Origin: a bacterium BMS3Bbin08
GTDB lineage: Bacteria > Nitrospirota > Thermodesulfovibrionia > UBA6902 > BMS3Bbin08
DNA: 64,000 nucleotides
Direction: 5' to 3'
Assembly: GCA_002897775.1 (NCBI GenBank)
Contig: BDTR01000049.1
Location: forward strand, 1 to 64,000
Shown here: one piece after another, positions 55,278-64,000 of the stretch
How the letters are laid out: every line of letters starts with the position of its first letter
Position numbering within the stretch: position 1 is the first letter of the stretch
Notes under the pieces: model-generated
Seen by the model: only the letters and a program-made list of their open reading frames with translations
The model's database searches: none
What the model was told of the DNA's origin: nothing
Made by a program: the position numbers and the translations under genes

Positions 55278-56216
55278 ATGAAAGAACCATTTTTTTACTC
55301 CGAACCTGTTGATTCAGTATTGGAACTTGTCGGCAATACGCCGCTTGTGAGGGTCAATAAGCTCGCAAAAAAAGGTTCTGCCGCTGTTTTCGCAAAGATT
55401 GAGTTCTTCAATATCTGCGGCTCCATAAAGGACAGGATATGCAATTCAATGATAGAGTCCGCGGAAAGAGAGGGAAAGATAAAACCCGGGGATACTATTG
55501 TCGAGCCGACATCCGGCAATACCGGGATAGGCCTGGCCTTTGTCTGCGCTGCAAAGGGATACAAACTGGTGCTTACCATGCCTGAAACAATGAGCGTTGA
55601 AAGAAGGACCATGCTAAAGGCATTTGGGGCAGAGCTGATCCTGACCGAAGGCTCCAGGGATATGATCGGCGCGGTGGAAAAGGCCCAGGAACTGGCTGAA
55701 AGCAAAGGATATTTTCAGCCGCAGCAGTTTAAAAACCCGGCTAATCCCGAAGCGCACAGAAAAGGAACAGCCAGCGAGATCATTAGCCAGATGCAGGGTG
55801 TTGACGCCTTTGTCGCCGGTGTAGGCACCGGGGGGACGATAACAGGCGTTGGGGAGATATTAAAGAAAGAGCCTGGAGCGCGGGTCAGTATCGTGGCTGT
55901 TGAACCGGCAAAAAGCCCTGTGCTGTCCGGCGGCGATCCCGGGCTTCACGGGATCCAGGGGATAGGAGCGGGATTTATACCGGATGTGCTCAATAAAGAT
56001 ATTATAGATGAAATTATTCAGGTCTCTGACGAAGAGGCGTTTGAGATAGCGGGCAGGCTTATCAGGGAGGAAGGGATTCTCTGCGGTATTTCGTCCGGCG
56101 CGAACATGTTTGCCGCACTTAAGAAGGCGGAGGAACTGGGAAGCGGCAGCAAGATCGTTGTTGTTTTCCCTGATACAGGTGAGAGATATTTAAGCACAAA
56201 ACTGTTTGATCGATGA
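55278..56216 (+). CDS. cysK: Cysteine synthase A
   Basis: A 312-residue PLP-dependent fold-type II enzyme: O-acetylserine (or O-phosphoserine) plus sulfide to cysteine. [10 protein letters not shown] (about residues 43-52) holds the PLP Lys, [13 protein letters not shown] (about 73-85) the phosphate/substrate loop, and [14 protein letters not shown] (about 180-193) the PLP phosphate loop. ATG 55278 rather than GTG two codons earlier. The following gene overlaps by four bases. Confidence 0.93.
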   Translation: MKEPFFYSEPVDSVLELVGNTPLVRVNKLAKKGSAAVFAKIEFFNICGSIKDRICNSMIESAEREGKIKPGDTIVEPTSGNTGIGLAFVCAAKGYKLVLTMPETMSVERRTMLKAFGAELILTEGSRDMIGAVEKAQELAESKGYFQPQQFKNPANPEAHRKGTASEIISQMQGVDAFVAGVGTGGTITGVGEILKKEPGARVSIVAVEPAKSPVLSGGDPGLHGIQGIGAGFIPDVLNKDIIDEIIQVSDEEAFEIAGRLIREEGILCGISSGANMFAALKKAEELGSGSKIVVVFPDTGERYLSTKLFDR

Positions 56217-57136
56217 TCGATAATATGAAATTTATTAATACTGTTGACAATAACATACTGGAGACAATAGGCAAGACCCCGCTTCTTGGCCTTAATAAGA
56301 TCACAGGGCATATCAGTAAAGATGTGAAGATCTACGCAAAACTTGAAAGATACAACCCGGGCGGATCGGTCAAGGACCGGGCCGCGTACCAGATGATAAA
56401 AGACGCCGAAGAAAAAGGATTATTAACAAAGGACAAGACCATAATTGATTCGACATCAGGAAATACAGGGATCGCGTATGCCATGATCGCTGCTGTTAAG
56501 GGGTATAAGGCGAGGATAGTTCTTCCAAAGAACGCGAGCCCGGAAAGGAAAAAGATAATATCCGGCTTTGGGGCCGAGCTTATTTACTCAAGTGAATTTG
56601 AAGGTTCTGACGGGGCCATAAGGCTCGCGCAGGAGATATATGATCAGGACCCTGACAGATACTACATGCCTGATCAATACAATAATCCGTCAAACTGGAG
56701 GGCGCATTATCTTAACACCGGCCCTGAGATCCTGGAGCAGACAAAGGGCAGGATCACGCACTTTATCGCGTCTGTAGGCACATCAGGGACAATAATGGGG
56801 GCCGGCAGGGCGCTGAAAGAATATAATCCTGACATACAGGTCATAGCCATCCAGCCGGACGACGCAATGCACGGGATCGAAGGCCTCAAGCATATAGAAA
56901 GCTCAATAATGCCCGGAATCTATGATCCGGAGTTTCCGGACAGCACCATTTTTATTAATACTGAAGAGGCCTATGATATGGTTAAGAGAATCACTCTGGT
57001 CGAGGGACTGCCTGTAGGGCACTCATCAGGGGCCGCGGTTATAGGGGCTTTGAAAATAGCGGAAAAACTTGACAGAGGCCTGATAGTGGCTATTTTCCCT
57101 GACGGCGGCGACCGGTATTTAAGTCATGAAATCTGA
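56213..57136 (+). CDS. Second cysteine synthase-family enzyme (CysM-like)
   Basis: A 307-residue PLP enzyme, a paralogue of the preceding gene. [13 protein letters not shown] (about residues 53-65) has the PLP Lys, [13 protein letters not shown] (about 85-97) the substrate loop, and [15 protein letters not shown] (about 190-204) the phosphate loop; its middle region ([19 protein letters not shown]) is typical of CysM or thiocarboxylate-dependent O-phosphoserine sulfhydrylases. It overlaps cysK by four bases and is followed 177 bases on by the M67 peptidase. Substrate (sulfide, thiosulfate or thiocarboxylated carrier protein) is unproven. Confidence 0.85.
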   Translation: MIDNMKFINTVDNNILETIGKTPLLGLNKITGHISKDVKIYAKLERYNPGGSVKDRAAYQMIKDAEEKGLLTKDKTIIDSTSGNTGIAYAMIAAVKGYKARIVLPKNASPERKKIISGFGAELIYSSEFEGSDGAIRLAQEIYDQDPDRYYMPDQYNNPSNWRAHYLNTGPEILEQTKGRITHFIASVGTSGTIMGAGRALKEYNPDIQVIAIQPDDAMHGIEGLKHIESSIMPGIYDPEFPDSTIFINTEEAYDMVKRITLVEGLPVGHSSGAAVIGALKIAEKLDRGLIVAIFPDGGDRYLSHEI

Positions 57137-57290
57137 GAAATTCCAAATGACAAGCACCAATGATCAAATAATACCCAATATTCAAACATCAAGAACCAAA
57201 CAGTTTGGAATTTAGATATTGGTTATTTGGAGCTTATCTGGAATTTGATATTTGGTTATTGGAATTTTATTCTAAAAGATCGGTTATTCT
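57137..57290. repeat. About 150-base AATTCCAAATGACAAGC / GGTTATTGGAATT repeat
   Basis: A recognisable family of intergenic DNA: AATTCCAAATGACAAGC, then ATTTGGTTATTGGAATTTT at the end, as imperfect inverted ends, AT-rich middle, between the CysM-like gene and the M67 gene. The same type is known to me from many uncultivated-bacterium genomes; no other copy is in the window. Confidence 0.55.
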
Positions 57291-57313
57291 ATATTGATAT
57301 ATAAGAGAAAACA

Positions 57314-57766
57314 ATGTATTTAAATGAAGAAGTCATAGCCAAAATATACCAGCATGCCCTGGATAACTATCCAGATGAGTGCTGCGGTATTGTAACCGGA
57401 GATGAGCAGGACCAGAGTGTCCACTATTTTGAGAATATCCAGAACAGGCTGCACGCGGATGACCCTGAAAAACATCCAAGGGACGCCGGAACCGCGTATG
57501 CTATAGACAGAAAAGAGTTTGACAGGACCGTATCTGCCTCACAGGAGCGCGGAGAGGGTATAATCGCGTTCTATCATTCACATATAGACCATGACGCCTA
57601 TTTTTCAGTAACCGACGTTGAGGCGCAAACAGTATTTGGAGAGCCGGAGTTCCCTGACGCCCTGCACATGGTGGTCTCTGTCAGGCAGGGACAGATCAAA
57701 GAGATGAAATACTTTAAGTGGGACAAGAACAGAAAAGACTTTGTCGGCTATTCAAGCCCATCTTGA
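57314..57766 (+). CDS. M67 JAMM metallopeptidase
   Basis: A 150-residue Mov34/MPN/JAMM protein. The catalytic Glu is in YPDECCGIVTG (about residues 19-29), and the zinc site HSHIDHDAYFSVTD (about 92-105) has H-x-H-x7-S-x-x-D. Mycobacterial Mec+ of the same family cuts cysteine from the CysO carrier, so with two cysteine synthases next to it, this enzyme may release cysteine from a sulfur-carrier protein. No ThiS/CysO or MoeB gene is in the window. The link to cysteine is inferred from neighbourhood. Confidence 0.88.
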   Translation: MYLNEEVIAKIYQHALDNYPDECCGIVTGDEQDQSVHYFENIQNRLHADDPEKHPRDAGTAYAIDRKEFDRTVSASQERGEGIIAFYHSHIDHDAYFSVTDVEAQTVFGEPEFPDALHMVVSVRQGQIKEMKYFKWDKNRKDFVGYSSPS

Positions 57767-57805
57767 CTTACCCCGCTCAAGCTGTTTAGATCCGCAATAA
57801 AGGCT

Positions 57806-58159
57806 CTATTTCAGAAATCTTATGGTCAAAGGGTAACGATAAGCCTCACCCTTATTGGCCTTCACAGTCGCTATGATAACCATGACAACATCAAAGATCG
57901 CTAAACCAAGCATGAGAACGTAACCTATAAGCACCAGTGCGAGGAGGATGGAAATAAGGAAGTAGATGGTTATGGATATCTGGAAATTAAGAGATTCTTT
58001 TCCCTGGTCATTGACAAACGGCATCTCCTCTTTTTTGATCAGCCAGATTATCAATGGAGCCAGGATATTGCCGAACGGGAAAATATATCCGGCAAACGCG
58101 CCAAGATGACAAAACATTGCTAATGTTCTTTCCTGCTTGGGAACGCCTTCTTCTGTCAT
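57806..58159 (-). CDS. DUF4870 membrane protein
   Basis: A 117-residue protein with three or four hydrophobic helices. The N-terminal KQERTLAMFCHLGAFAGYIF (residues 8-27) and FPFGNILAPLIIWLIKKEEM (about 27-46) are DUF4870 signatures, followed by ESLNFQISITIYFLISILLA and LMLGLAIFDVVMVIIATVKA. Function is unknown; members are often found with chaperones or envelope genes. GGGGGAGGTACAA before ATG 58159 decides the start. Confidence 0.82.
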   Translation of the reverse strand: MTEEGVPKQERTLAMFCHLGAFAGYIFPFGNILAPLIIWLIKKEEMPFVNDQGKESLNFQISITIYFLISILLALVLIGYVLMLGLAIFDVVMVIIATVKANKGEAYRYPLTIRFLK

Positions 58160-58213
58160 TTGTACCTCCCCCTGGTTTAGATACAACTGTTTATAAATAT
58201 GTGTGCTGACCTG

Positions 58214-58630
58214 TCATTCCCCGATGATCTTGACCAGTACTCTTTTCTTCCGCCTTCCGTCGAATTCGCCGTAGAAGATCCGTTCCCATGCGCCGAAATC
58301 AAGTTTTCCGTCTGTTACAGCGACCACGACCTCTCTTCCCATTATCTGCCTTTTCATATGCGCGTCAGCATTGTCCTCGCCGACATTATGCTGATACTGT
58401 GAGACAGGGGCGTGTGGGGCGAGCTTTTCCAGCCAGACGTCATAGTCGTGGTGAAGCCCGGATTCGTCGTCATTTATAAAGACCGATGCGGTTATATGCA
58501 TGGCGTTAACAAGCACAAGACCTTCCCTGACCCTGCTTTCTTTGAGGCATTTCTCGACATCAGGGGTGATGTTAATGAACGCTCTGCGGGCCGGGACGTT
58601 GAACCATAGTTCTTTGCGATAGCTCTTCAA
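58214..58630 (-). CDS. YjbQ-family protein
   Basis: A 138-residue protein with the YjbQ/UPF0047 pattern: [20 protein letters not shown] (residues about 15-34), [20 protein letters not shown] (about 38-57), [23 protein letters not shown] and [20 protein letters not shown]. Family members form trimers, and their proposed activity as a secondary thiamine-phosphate synthase rests on crystal and complementation data. TTG is the only likely start; no clear ribosome site. Single gene. Confidence 0.82.
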   Translation of the reverse strand: MKSYRKELWFNVPARRAFINITPDVEKCLKESRVREGLVLVNAMHITASVFINDDESGLHHDYDVWLEKLAPHAPVSQYQHNVGEDNADAHMKRQIMGREVVVAVTDGKLDFGAWERIFYGEFDGRRKKRVLVKIIGE

Positions 58631-58659
58631 GTTCTTTAGTGTAACCCTGTTTTTACAAC

Positions 58660-59589
58660 CTAAACCACTTCTATCCTGTTACGGCCGTTCTTTTTGGCCT
58701 CGTACATGGCAAGGTCAGAGCTGTTTATCAACGTTTCTCCGCTGCTAATGTTTGTCGAGGGCGCGCTGGCAACTCCTATGCTTATGGTGACTTTTTTATC
58801 TTTCAGTCCGGGGAACTGAAAGATTGAGATCGACTGAAGCAGTCTTTTTGCCGACTTTAACGCGGCCGCCCTGTCAGTCTGGGGAAGCAGGACAACGAAC
58901 TCCTCACCGCCCCATCTCGAGATGATGTCTATTTCCCTGAAGTTGTTTTTTATTATCCGCGCTATATCCTGAAGAACCGCGTCTCCCACATGATGGCCAT
59001 ACTTATCATTGATCTTTTTAAAGTGGTCTATATCGATCATCAGGCATGAAAGCGGGGTATGGTATCTGTCAGTCCTTTTAAACTCTTTCTCAAGGACGGT
59101 CTCAAACCGTCTCCTGTTAAAAAGCTCTGTCAACGGGTCTGTGACCGCGAGCACCTCGACCCGCTCAAGCAGTTCCTCGAGTTGGCGGTTCTTGAGCTTC
59201 AGATCGTCCTGAAGGGCCTTTGTTCTGAGGCAGGCATAGATCCTCGCGTTGAGCTCCATTTCTTCAAAAGGCTTGGGGATATAATCATCAGCTCCAGCCT
59301 CCAGGCCTGTTACCTTATCAGGTGTTGAACCTTTGGCCGTCAGCATTATCACGGGGATCGACCGGGTGGTTTGATTGAGCTTCAGCCACCTGCATACCTC
59401 GTGACCGTTCAGGTCCGGCAAAACAACATCCAGCAGCACAATATCCGGAGGCTGGGTTTTGGCGGCATTGATCGCTGACTTTCCGTCTTCGACCCATGTC
59501 ACATTATACCCCTCGCTCTCCAGAAATTTTTTTATGGCCTTTGCCTGTGTCTTGCTGTCTTCTACAAGGAGTATCGTTGCTTTTGCCAT
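58660..59589 (-). CDS. Response regulator-GGDEF diguanylate cyclase (PleD-like), copy 1
   Basis: A 309-residue two-domain protein. The receiver (residues 1-125) has [11 protein letters not shown], the phosphoacceptor in [16 protein letters not shown] (about 49-64) and the T-A-K-G-S and PKPFEE motifs. A GGDEF domain follows (about 150-309) with [27 protein letters not shown] (active site GGEEF) and an inhibitory RxxD five residues before it ([15 protein letters not shown], the REID). Makes c-di-GMP when phosphorylated. It is about three quarters identical by eye to the upstream copy at 59630-60565. Confidence 0.9.
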   Translation of the reverse strand: MAKATILLVEDSKTQAKAIKKFLESEGYNVTWVEDGKSAINAAKTQPPDIVLLDVVLPDLNGHEVCRWLKLNQTTRSIPVIMLTAKGSTPDKVTGLEAGADDYIPKPFEEMELNARIYACLRTKALQDDLKLKNRQLEELLERVEVLAVTDPLTELFNRRRFETVLEKEFKRTDRYHTPLSCLMIDIDHFKKINDKYGHHVGDAVLQDIARIIKNNFREIDIISRWGGEEFVVLLPQTDRAAALKSAKRLLQSISIFQFPGLKDKKVTISIGVASAPSTNISSGETLINSSDLAMYEAKKNGRNRIEVV

Positions 59590-59629
59590 TCTGTTTTATA
59601 TGCCTTTATGAATGAAGTTTTTTTCCGTA

Positions 59630-60565
59630 CTAAGCTGTTTCTATCCTGTTACGGCCGTTCTTTTTGGCCTCGTACATGACAAGGTCAGAGATGTTTATCA
59701 GTTTCTCCCCGCTGTCTATGTTTGCGGAAGGAGCGCTGGCGACCCCTATGCTAACGGTGACCTTTTTGCCGGACAGGCTGGAGAACTTGTAGTTTGAGAT
59801 AGTCTGAAGCAGTCTTTTTGCCGACTTTAACGCGGCTTCGCTGTCTGTCAGGGGAAGCAGGACAATGAACTCTTCACCGCCCCATCTCGAGATGATATCT
59901 ATTTCCCTGAAGTTGCCTCTTATTATCTGCGCTATATCCTGAAGAACCGCGTCTCCCACATGGTGGCCGTAATCGTCATTGATCTTTTTAAAGTGGTCAA
60001 TATCGATCATCAGGCATGAAAGAGGGGAATTGTATCTTCTTGTCTTCTGGAACTCTTTTTCGAGGACGTTCTCAAACCGTCTCCTGTTAAAAAGCTCTGT
60101 CAACGGGTCTGTGATCGCGAGCACCTCGACCCGCTCAAGCAGTTCCTCGAGCTGGCGGTTCTTGAGTTTTAGCTCGTCCTGAAGGGCCTTTGTTCTGAGG
60201 CAGGCATAGATCCTCGCGTTAAGCTCGATCTCATCAAAAGGCTTGGGGATATAATCATCAGCGCCCGCCTCCAGCCCTATAACCTTATCAGGTATCGATC
60301 CCTTTACAGTGAGCATTATTATGGGGATCCCCCTGGTGGCCTGATTGAGCTTCAGCCATCTGCATACCTCATCTCCGTTCAGGTCAGGTAAAATGACGTC
60401 GAGCAGGATTATGTCCAGTTCCGACGACCGTGATTTTGCTTCGCTGATCGCGGATTTTCCGTCTTCAACCCAGATGACATCGTATCCTTTGCTCTCCAGA
60501 AAATCCTTGATGGTCTGTGCCTGGGTCTTGCTGTCCTCTACAAAAAGTATCTTCGCTTTTGACAT
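59630..60565 (-). CDS. Response regulator-GGDEF diguanylate cyclase (PleD-like), copy 2
   Basis: A 311-residue receiver-GGDEF protein. Motifs: [27 protein letters not shown] (phosphoacceptor), and RWGGEEFIVLL with the REID inhibitory site just before. Conservation with copy 1 is highest in the linker and GGDEF domain. A gap of about 40 bases separates them; both are on the minus strand, so copy 2 is first in a likely two-gene operon produced by tandem duplication. The receiver carries small insertions that could alter partner specificity. Confidence 0.9.
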   Translation of the reverse strand: MSKAKILFVEDSKTQAQTIKDFLESKGYDVIWVEDGKSAISEAKSRSSELDIILLDVILPDLNGDEVCRWLKLNQATRGIPIIMLTVKGSIPDKVIGLEAGADDYIPKPFDEIELNARIYACLRTKALQDELKLKNRQLEELLERVEVLAITDPLTELFNRRRFENVLEKEFQKTRRYNSPLSCLMIDIDHFKKINDDYGHHVGDAVLQDIAQIIRGNFREIDIISRWGGEEFIVLLPLTDSEAALKSAKRLLQTISNYKFSSLSGKKVTVSIGVASAPSANIDSGEKLINISDLVMYEAKKNGRNRIETA

Positions 60566-60749
60566 GTTGTAAGCCGGTTACTCCTGAAATTTTCCCCCTT
60601 TAAACTTAGTGTGTTACTAAAAAACTTAAAGAAAGAATGTAACGATTACCATTATAATACTATAAAGAATAATATATCATCAAACTTTGATTTTGCAATG
60701 GTTTTTTGAAAAGAGAGCATAACTGACATAGAACGGCCGATCTGTTTAG
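60566..60749. other. Intergenic region, 184 bases, no gene
   Basis: AT-rich; the promoter for the GGDEF pair presumably lies here (TTGATTTTGCAATGG-like and TATAATACTATAAAG-type stretches around 60650-60690). No clear structured RNA. Confidence 0.4.
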
Positions 60750-61223
60750 TTAACTGGTTTTTACGACGTTTTTTTTTATGTCGAGAGCCATTATCACCGC
60801 GTCTTCAGGCGGTTTGAGATAGTAATCTGTCCTTCTGCCTCTATGTTTAAATCCGAATTTTTCATACAGCTTGACGGCTTCTTTGTTTGACGTCCTTACC
60901 TCAAGCGTTATCACATCAATATCAGGCCTCAGCACTTCAAGCTCATGCAGGGCGTAGCGCAGGAGCTCGCTTCCAATGCCCATGCGTCTGAACTCATGCG
61001 ATACCGCCAGGTTCAATACATGTGTTACATCCAGTATTATCCGGATGCACACATAGCCGATGATATTATTTTTAAAGACAGCCACTTTAAGGATGGAGTC
61101 CTTATTGACCAGTTCATAGCTGAATGAATTTATGCTCCAGGGAGTCGTAAAGCACAGTTTTTCTATTGAATAGATCTCACGCAGGTCGTCAGGAGACGCT
61201 CTCCTGAATGTTATCCCTTCCAA
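60750..61223 (-). CDS. rimI: Ribosomal-protein-alanine N-acetyltransferase
   Basis: A 157-residue GNAT acetyltransferase. FRRASPDDLREIYSIEKLCF (residues 6-25), NLAVSHEFRRMGIGSELLRY (about 71-90, acetyl-CoA pyrophosphate loop R-x-x-G-x-G) and EVRTSNKEAVKLYEKFGFKH (about 107-126) match RimI. TTG start, 13 bases inside the end of tsaB, with GAGGCAGAG as ribosome site. The tsaB-rimI coupling is a widely conserved arrangement. Confidence 0.9.
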   Translation of the reverse strand: MEGITFRRASPDDLREIYSIEKLCFTTPWSINSFSYELVNKDSILKVAVFKNNIIGYVCIRIILDVTHVLNLAVSHEFRRMGIGSELLRYALHELEVLRPDIDVITLEVRTSNKEAVKLYEKFGFKHRGRRTDYYLKPPEDAVIMALDIKKNVVKTS

Positions 61224-61939
61224 CGAATCTCTGCCTCGGACTTTCTTATATAAAACGGTGTCAGGCTGACAGGGTCCGGGAAAGCGCCCTCGTTAGATCT
61301 TTCGATCGCTATCTCAGCCACGCTTGAAGCTGAGGGAGACATTCTTGCCGCGGGAGCAAAAACAGCGTTATCCTGCAATGTATCCTGTATAAGTTTTTTA
61401 TAGATCACGGCCCCTTCTCCGATAAAAACAGTCGGACATGCCTGAGAGACAGACAAGCCTGCCAGACGGCAGTCAGGCTCTTTTATCTTTTTTAAAAAAT
61501 CCTGTGGATTTACCGCAGTTTCCGGAATAATTTTTTTACATACACTGCCGTCCCATTTATAAAGCCCTGTGTATATCTCGTTTTTTCTGGCATCGAGCAT
61601 TGGACATATGTAAAGGGCGCAGAACGGCAGTGTCCGGGCAAACGCGTCAAGAGTTGGCACAGGTATAACAGGCTTTCCTGTTGAATAAGCAAAGCCCTTG
61701 GCCGTGCTGAGGCCGATCCGAAGACCTGTAAAAGATCCCGGGCCAATGGATACGGCGAACGCGTCAATATCATCAATGAGCACGCGTGAGGACTTCAAAA
61801 GCCATTCAACAGATGACATCAGTCTTTCCGCGTGCGCGATCCTGACATCTACCCTGATCTCACCGACAAGACCTTTACCGCTGTCGACGATAGCGACACT
61901 TCCGGCAATAGTAGCTGTTTCAAGGGCAAGCACTTTCAT
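61211..61939 (-). CDS. tsaB: tRNA threonylcarbamoyladenosine biosynthesis protein TsaB
   Basis: A 242-residue ASKHA-fold protein. VLALETATIAGSVAI (residues 3-17), DAFAVSIGPGSFTGLRIGLS (about 59-78) and VPTLDAFARTL (about 93-103) are the TsaB signature. It partners TsaD in the t6A complex. ATG 61939 gives the usual MKVLALET start; the frame opens eight codons further. The RimI gene overlaps its end. No TsaD or TsaE in the window. Confidence 0.92.
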   Translation of the reverse strand: MKVLALETATIAGSVAIVDSGKGLVGEIRVDVRIAHAERLMSSVEWLLKSSRVLIDDIDAFAVSIGPGSFTGLRIGLSTAKGFAYSTGKPVIPVPTLDAFARTLPFCALYICPMLDARKNEIYTGLYKWDGSVCKKIIPETAVNPQDFLKKIKEPDCRLAGLSVSQACPTVFIGEGAVIYKKLIQDTLQDNAVFAPAARMSPSASSVAEIAIERSNEGAFPDPVSLTPFYIRKSEAEIRWKG

Positions 61940-61963
61940 AAGTGGTAGTTTAACTAATATCAA

Positions 61964-62147
61964 TCTTCAATTGCTCGCTCGCCTCGGGGCCCGGCCTCGA
62001 CTCGTCTTGGCGAGGCGGGCGAAGCAACGGGCCTCGTGCGAAGCCTACGGGTCAATTGCCAATTATCAATGGTCAATGGCTGTTACCGGCGTTGACTTCA
62101 CGATAATCTAAATACTATCATCTAAAGGGCAAACTGGAGAACAAACT
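61964..62147. other. Intergenic region with GC-rich hairpin, no gene
   Basis: GCTCGCCTCGGGGCCCGGCC, CGAGGCGGGCGAAG and related pieces can fold; the end holds GGAG and the resB start. No coding potential supported. Confidence 0.4.
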
Positions 62148-63599
62148 TTGGAAAATAAAGAAAAAAAAGACGTTTTTGACATAATCTGGGATTTTTTTTC
62201 ATCTGTTAAGCTTGCTGTCGTTATCCTTATCAGTCTGTCCCTGACATCAATAATAGGCACTATTGTTGAACAACGGGCTGATCAGGCCACGAACATAGCG
62301 CTTCTTGCGAAGTTCTTCGGTGATTCCATGGCCCCGACGGTTTATAACATATTCGTAAAACTGGGGTTCATGGACATGTATCATTCATGGTGGTTTGTAG
62401 GCCTTCTCGTCCTGTTCAGTATCAACCTTACGGTGTGTTCACTTGACAGGTTTCCAAAGACATTGCGCCTTGTGCAGACCCCGATGAAGCCCCAGGGAGA
62501 AAATGCCATTAAAAACCTTCCTGTAAAAAAAGAACTGAGTGTCAGGTCTGGCCAGACAACAGCAAAAGACGAGGTCTTGAACAGTTTTAGATCATCGAGA
62601 TACAGGGTATTTGAAGCAACAGGGGGAAATGCCGTTCAACTGTATTCGCAGAAAGGCAAATATACCCGCTTTGGGGTATATGTAGTGCATTTGAGCATTC
62701 TCCTGATATTTGTCGGCGCCATAATCGGCGCAAGGCTGGGCTTTAGAGGATTTTTAAACCTTCCTGAAGGCGATTCTTACAGCTATATATATACGAGTGA
62801 CGGGCGGACAATACCGCTTGGTTTTACCATCCACTGCAACTGGTATGACACTATTTATTACAAAGACACTAATACACCACAGGAATTTCATAGTGAGCTT
62901 GTGATAACAGAGGGCGGCAGGGAAATACTGAAAAAGGTCGTTGAGGTCAATGACCCTCTTAAATACAGGGGCATTACTTTTTATCAGTCCAGCTACGGCA
63001 TGATTCCTGACGCGGTCGGTGAGTTCATAATTCAGGTTACTGCCAAAGGCGGACAGGAAAAAACACTCAGGCTCTTTCCAGGCGAGACCTTTGAGATCAG
63101 CGGTGAGGATTTCAGGGGAACTATAGTTAATTTTTCTCCGGCCCTCACCAGAGATTCGCGGACAGGCGCACTGACCACATTTTCAGATAATATGATCAAT
63201 CCGGCCGTAGCCATAGAATTTGACCGAGCGGGAGAGGGGAAATCTACCGGATGGATACTTAAACGCATCCCTGAAACAGGAAATCTGCCGGACGGAGCCA
63301 GGATAAGGTTTCTTGATTACTGGGGAGTTGAGTATACTGGCCTTCAGGTCTCAAAAGACCCTGGTGTAGGGTTTATTTATTTAGCCTGCATCCTAATGAC
63401 TATTGGTTTATACGCGTGTTTTTTCATGAGTCATAAAAAGATATGGGTAAACATCGGTCCTGACCCCTCGGGGGAAAAAGGTCATACAAAGATCTCTGTC
63501 GGAGGTACGGCAAGCAAGAACAGGCTTGCCTTTGAAAAGGAACTGGAAAAAATTTTAGCAAAGGCCTCTCGGTCAATAGAGGAAAGGAGTAAAAAATGA
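62148..63599 (+). CDS. resB: Cytochrome c biogenesis protein ResB
   Basis: A 483-residue membrane protein. N-terminal helices (residues 18-45 and 70-95: FFSSVKLAVVILISLSLTSI, YHSWWFVGLLVLFSINLTVC), a third near 175-195 (GVYVVHLSILLIFVGAIIGA) and one near the C-terminus (GFIYLACILMTIGLYACFFM) bracket a large periplasmic domain, as in ResB/Ccs1 that holds haem for attachment to apocytochrome c. The start is TTG 62148 with GGAG upstream. The stop overlaps the next gene's ATG (ATGA). Confidence 0.93.
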   Translation: MENKEKKDVFDIIWDFFSSVKLAVVILISLSLTSIIGTIVEQRADQATNIALLAKFFGDSMAPTVYNIFVKLGFMDMYHSWWFVGLLVLFSINLTVCSLDRFPKTLRLVQTPMKPQGENAIKNLPVKKELSVRSGQTTAKDEVLNSFRSSRYRVFEATGGNAVQLYSQKGKYTRFGVYVVHLSILLIFVGAIIGARLGFRGFLNLPEGDSYSYIYTSDGRTIPLGFTIHCNWYDTIYYKDTNTPQEFHSELVITEGGREILKKVVEVNDPLKYRGITFYQSSYGMIPDAVGEFIIQVTAKGGQEKTLRLFPGETFEISGEDFRGTIVNFSPALTRDSRTGALTTFSDNMINPAVAIEFDRAGEGKSTGWILKRIPETGNLPDGARIRFLDYWGVEYTGLQVSKDPGVGFIYLACILMTIGLYACFFMSHKKIWVNIGPDPSGEKGHTKISVGGTASKNRLAFEKELEKILAKASRSIEERSKK

Positions 63600-64000
63600 G
63601 CAGCTCCACTTTTTTCGGCGTAGCAGAGTTATCTTATTTTCTAGCGATGGCGACATATATAAGCTATATAGCTTTTAGAAAAAATGCCATTGGTGTAACT
63701 GCCACTGCTATAACTGTCTTTGGTTTTCTGAATCAGAGCATTGCCTTTATCATCAGGTGGGTGGATTCTTATCATTTCTGGGTTGAATCGACCCCGGCGT
63801 CCGCGTTTATTGAATCGCTCTTAAGAAGCGCTCCGCTCAGGAATCTCTATGAATCTTTGATATTTTTTGTGTGGTCTCTTATCCTTATACACCTGATAAT
63901 CGAGTTTATATACAAGAACCGAACTTTAGGAGCATTTGTCCTTCCTGTTGCAGCCCTGGCGCTTGCTTTTATAGATGTTTCAGGCGTGTCAACCGAGATA
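63596..64000 (+). CDS. ccsA: Cytochrome c biogenesis protein CcsA/ResC (3' end outside window)
   Basis: The first 135 codons of a polytopic protein, cut by the window edge. ELSYFLAMATYISYIAFRKN (residues 11-30), VTAIITVFGFLNQSIAFII-like helix and the NLYESLIFFVWSLILIHLII stretch (about 84-103) match CcsA/ResC. The WWD haem motif lies beyond the window. Its ATG overlaps the resB stop by four bases, AGGAG upstream. ResBC exports and attaches haem. Confidence 0.88.
   Translation, partial: MSSSTFFGVAELSYFLAMATYISYIAFRKNAIGVTATAITVFGFLNQSIAFIIRWVDSYHFWVESTPASAFIESLLRSAPLRNLYESLIFFVWSLILIHLIIEFIYKNRTLGAFVLPVAALALAFIDVSGVSTEI

Noticed and set aside
1-64000. CRISPR array, tRNA, rRNA or tmRNA genes
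   Set aside because: No evenly spaced identical repeats, no cloverleaf with GGTTCGA-type T-loop in context and no rRNA-like stretches were seen. A weak tRNA could still be missed by eye.

Overview
The window looks like a contig from an uncultivated Gram-negative, probably anaerobic, environmental bacterium. Nitrospirota (Thermodesulfovibrionia-like) or a former deltaproteobacterial group fits best, but this is inference from gene content and no taxonomic marker settles it. Supporting traits are lipoprotein signals, an OmpA/Pal lipoprotein, GspA/GspB, a CcsA-ResB cytochrome c maturation pair, a tiny multihaem-type protein, many c-di-GMP proteins, and intergenic DNA full of short mosaic repeats typical of such genomes. 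No rRNA, tRNA, CRISPR array or intact insertion sequence was seen.

Region 1 (1-15.2 kb) is an accessory, partly AT-rich defence and repair island. It holds a truncated ADP-ribosylglycohydrolase, an AbiEi/AbiEii toxin-antitoxin pair with a palindromic operator, an HNH protein, a PD-(D/E)XK-like protein, an orphan receiver followed by a uracil-DNA-glycosylase-like gene, a HEAT plus OB-like pair, a WYL-domain regulator, an HTH plus nucleotidyltransferase pair with a leaderless promoter, and a fused Cas4-like/DEDD nuclease. Four copies of the palindrome TGCCAnnATnnTGGCA sit upstream of the WYL gene and of these nuclease/repair genes. I read them as one WYL regulon; this is the most novel signal here. 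Housekeeping ettA and a DEAD-box helicase are embedded in the island.

Region 2 (15.2-33 kb) mixes RNA and envelope functions: a pseudouridine synthase carrying a palindromic repeat in frame, YwbE, a THUMP methyltransferase, a HigBA-type pair, GalU-like, rhodanese-ferritin fusion, Pif1-like helicase, a strong 6S RNA candidate, a queuosine-tRNA mannosyltransferase homologue, rpsU, cold-shock protein, small membrane proteins, and several decayed genes (pilT tail, nonsense-split lipoprotein).

Region 3 (33-46.6 kb) is dominated by signalling and envelope genes: metF, HD-GYP, PilZ-gspA-gspB, LemA with a three-part M48 peptidase, flavodoxin, and an OmpA-family lipoprotein. Five single-domain PilZ proteins lie between 23 and 43.5 kb, and two tandem receiver-GGDEF cyclases lie at 58.7-60.6 kb.

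Region 4 (46.6-64 kb) is mostly housekeeping: Mrr-like nuclease, xseA-xseB, second cold-shock gene, EI24 protein, DnaQ-type exonuclease, deleted M28 peptidase, Hsp20, rsmD-coaD (with a 101-bp MITE-like element between), cysK-cysM-like-M67 peptidase, rimI-tsaB and resB-ccsA (cut by the window end).

A recurrent theme is a terminator-like hairpin in the 5' leader of cold-responsive genes (two csp genes, the DEAD-box helicase, perhaps rpsU), which suggests a shared attenuation/antitermination control.
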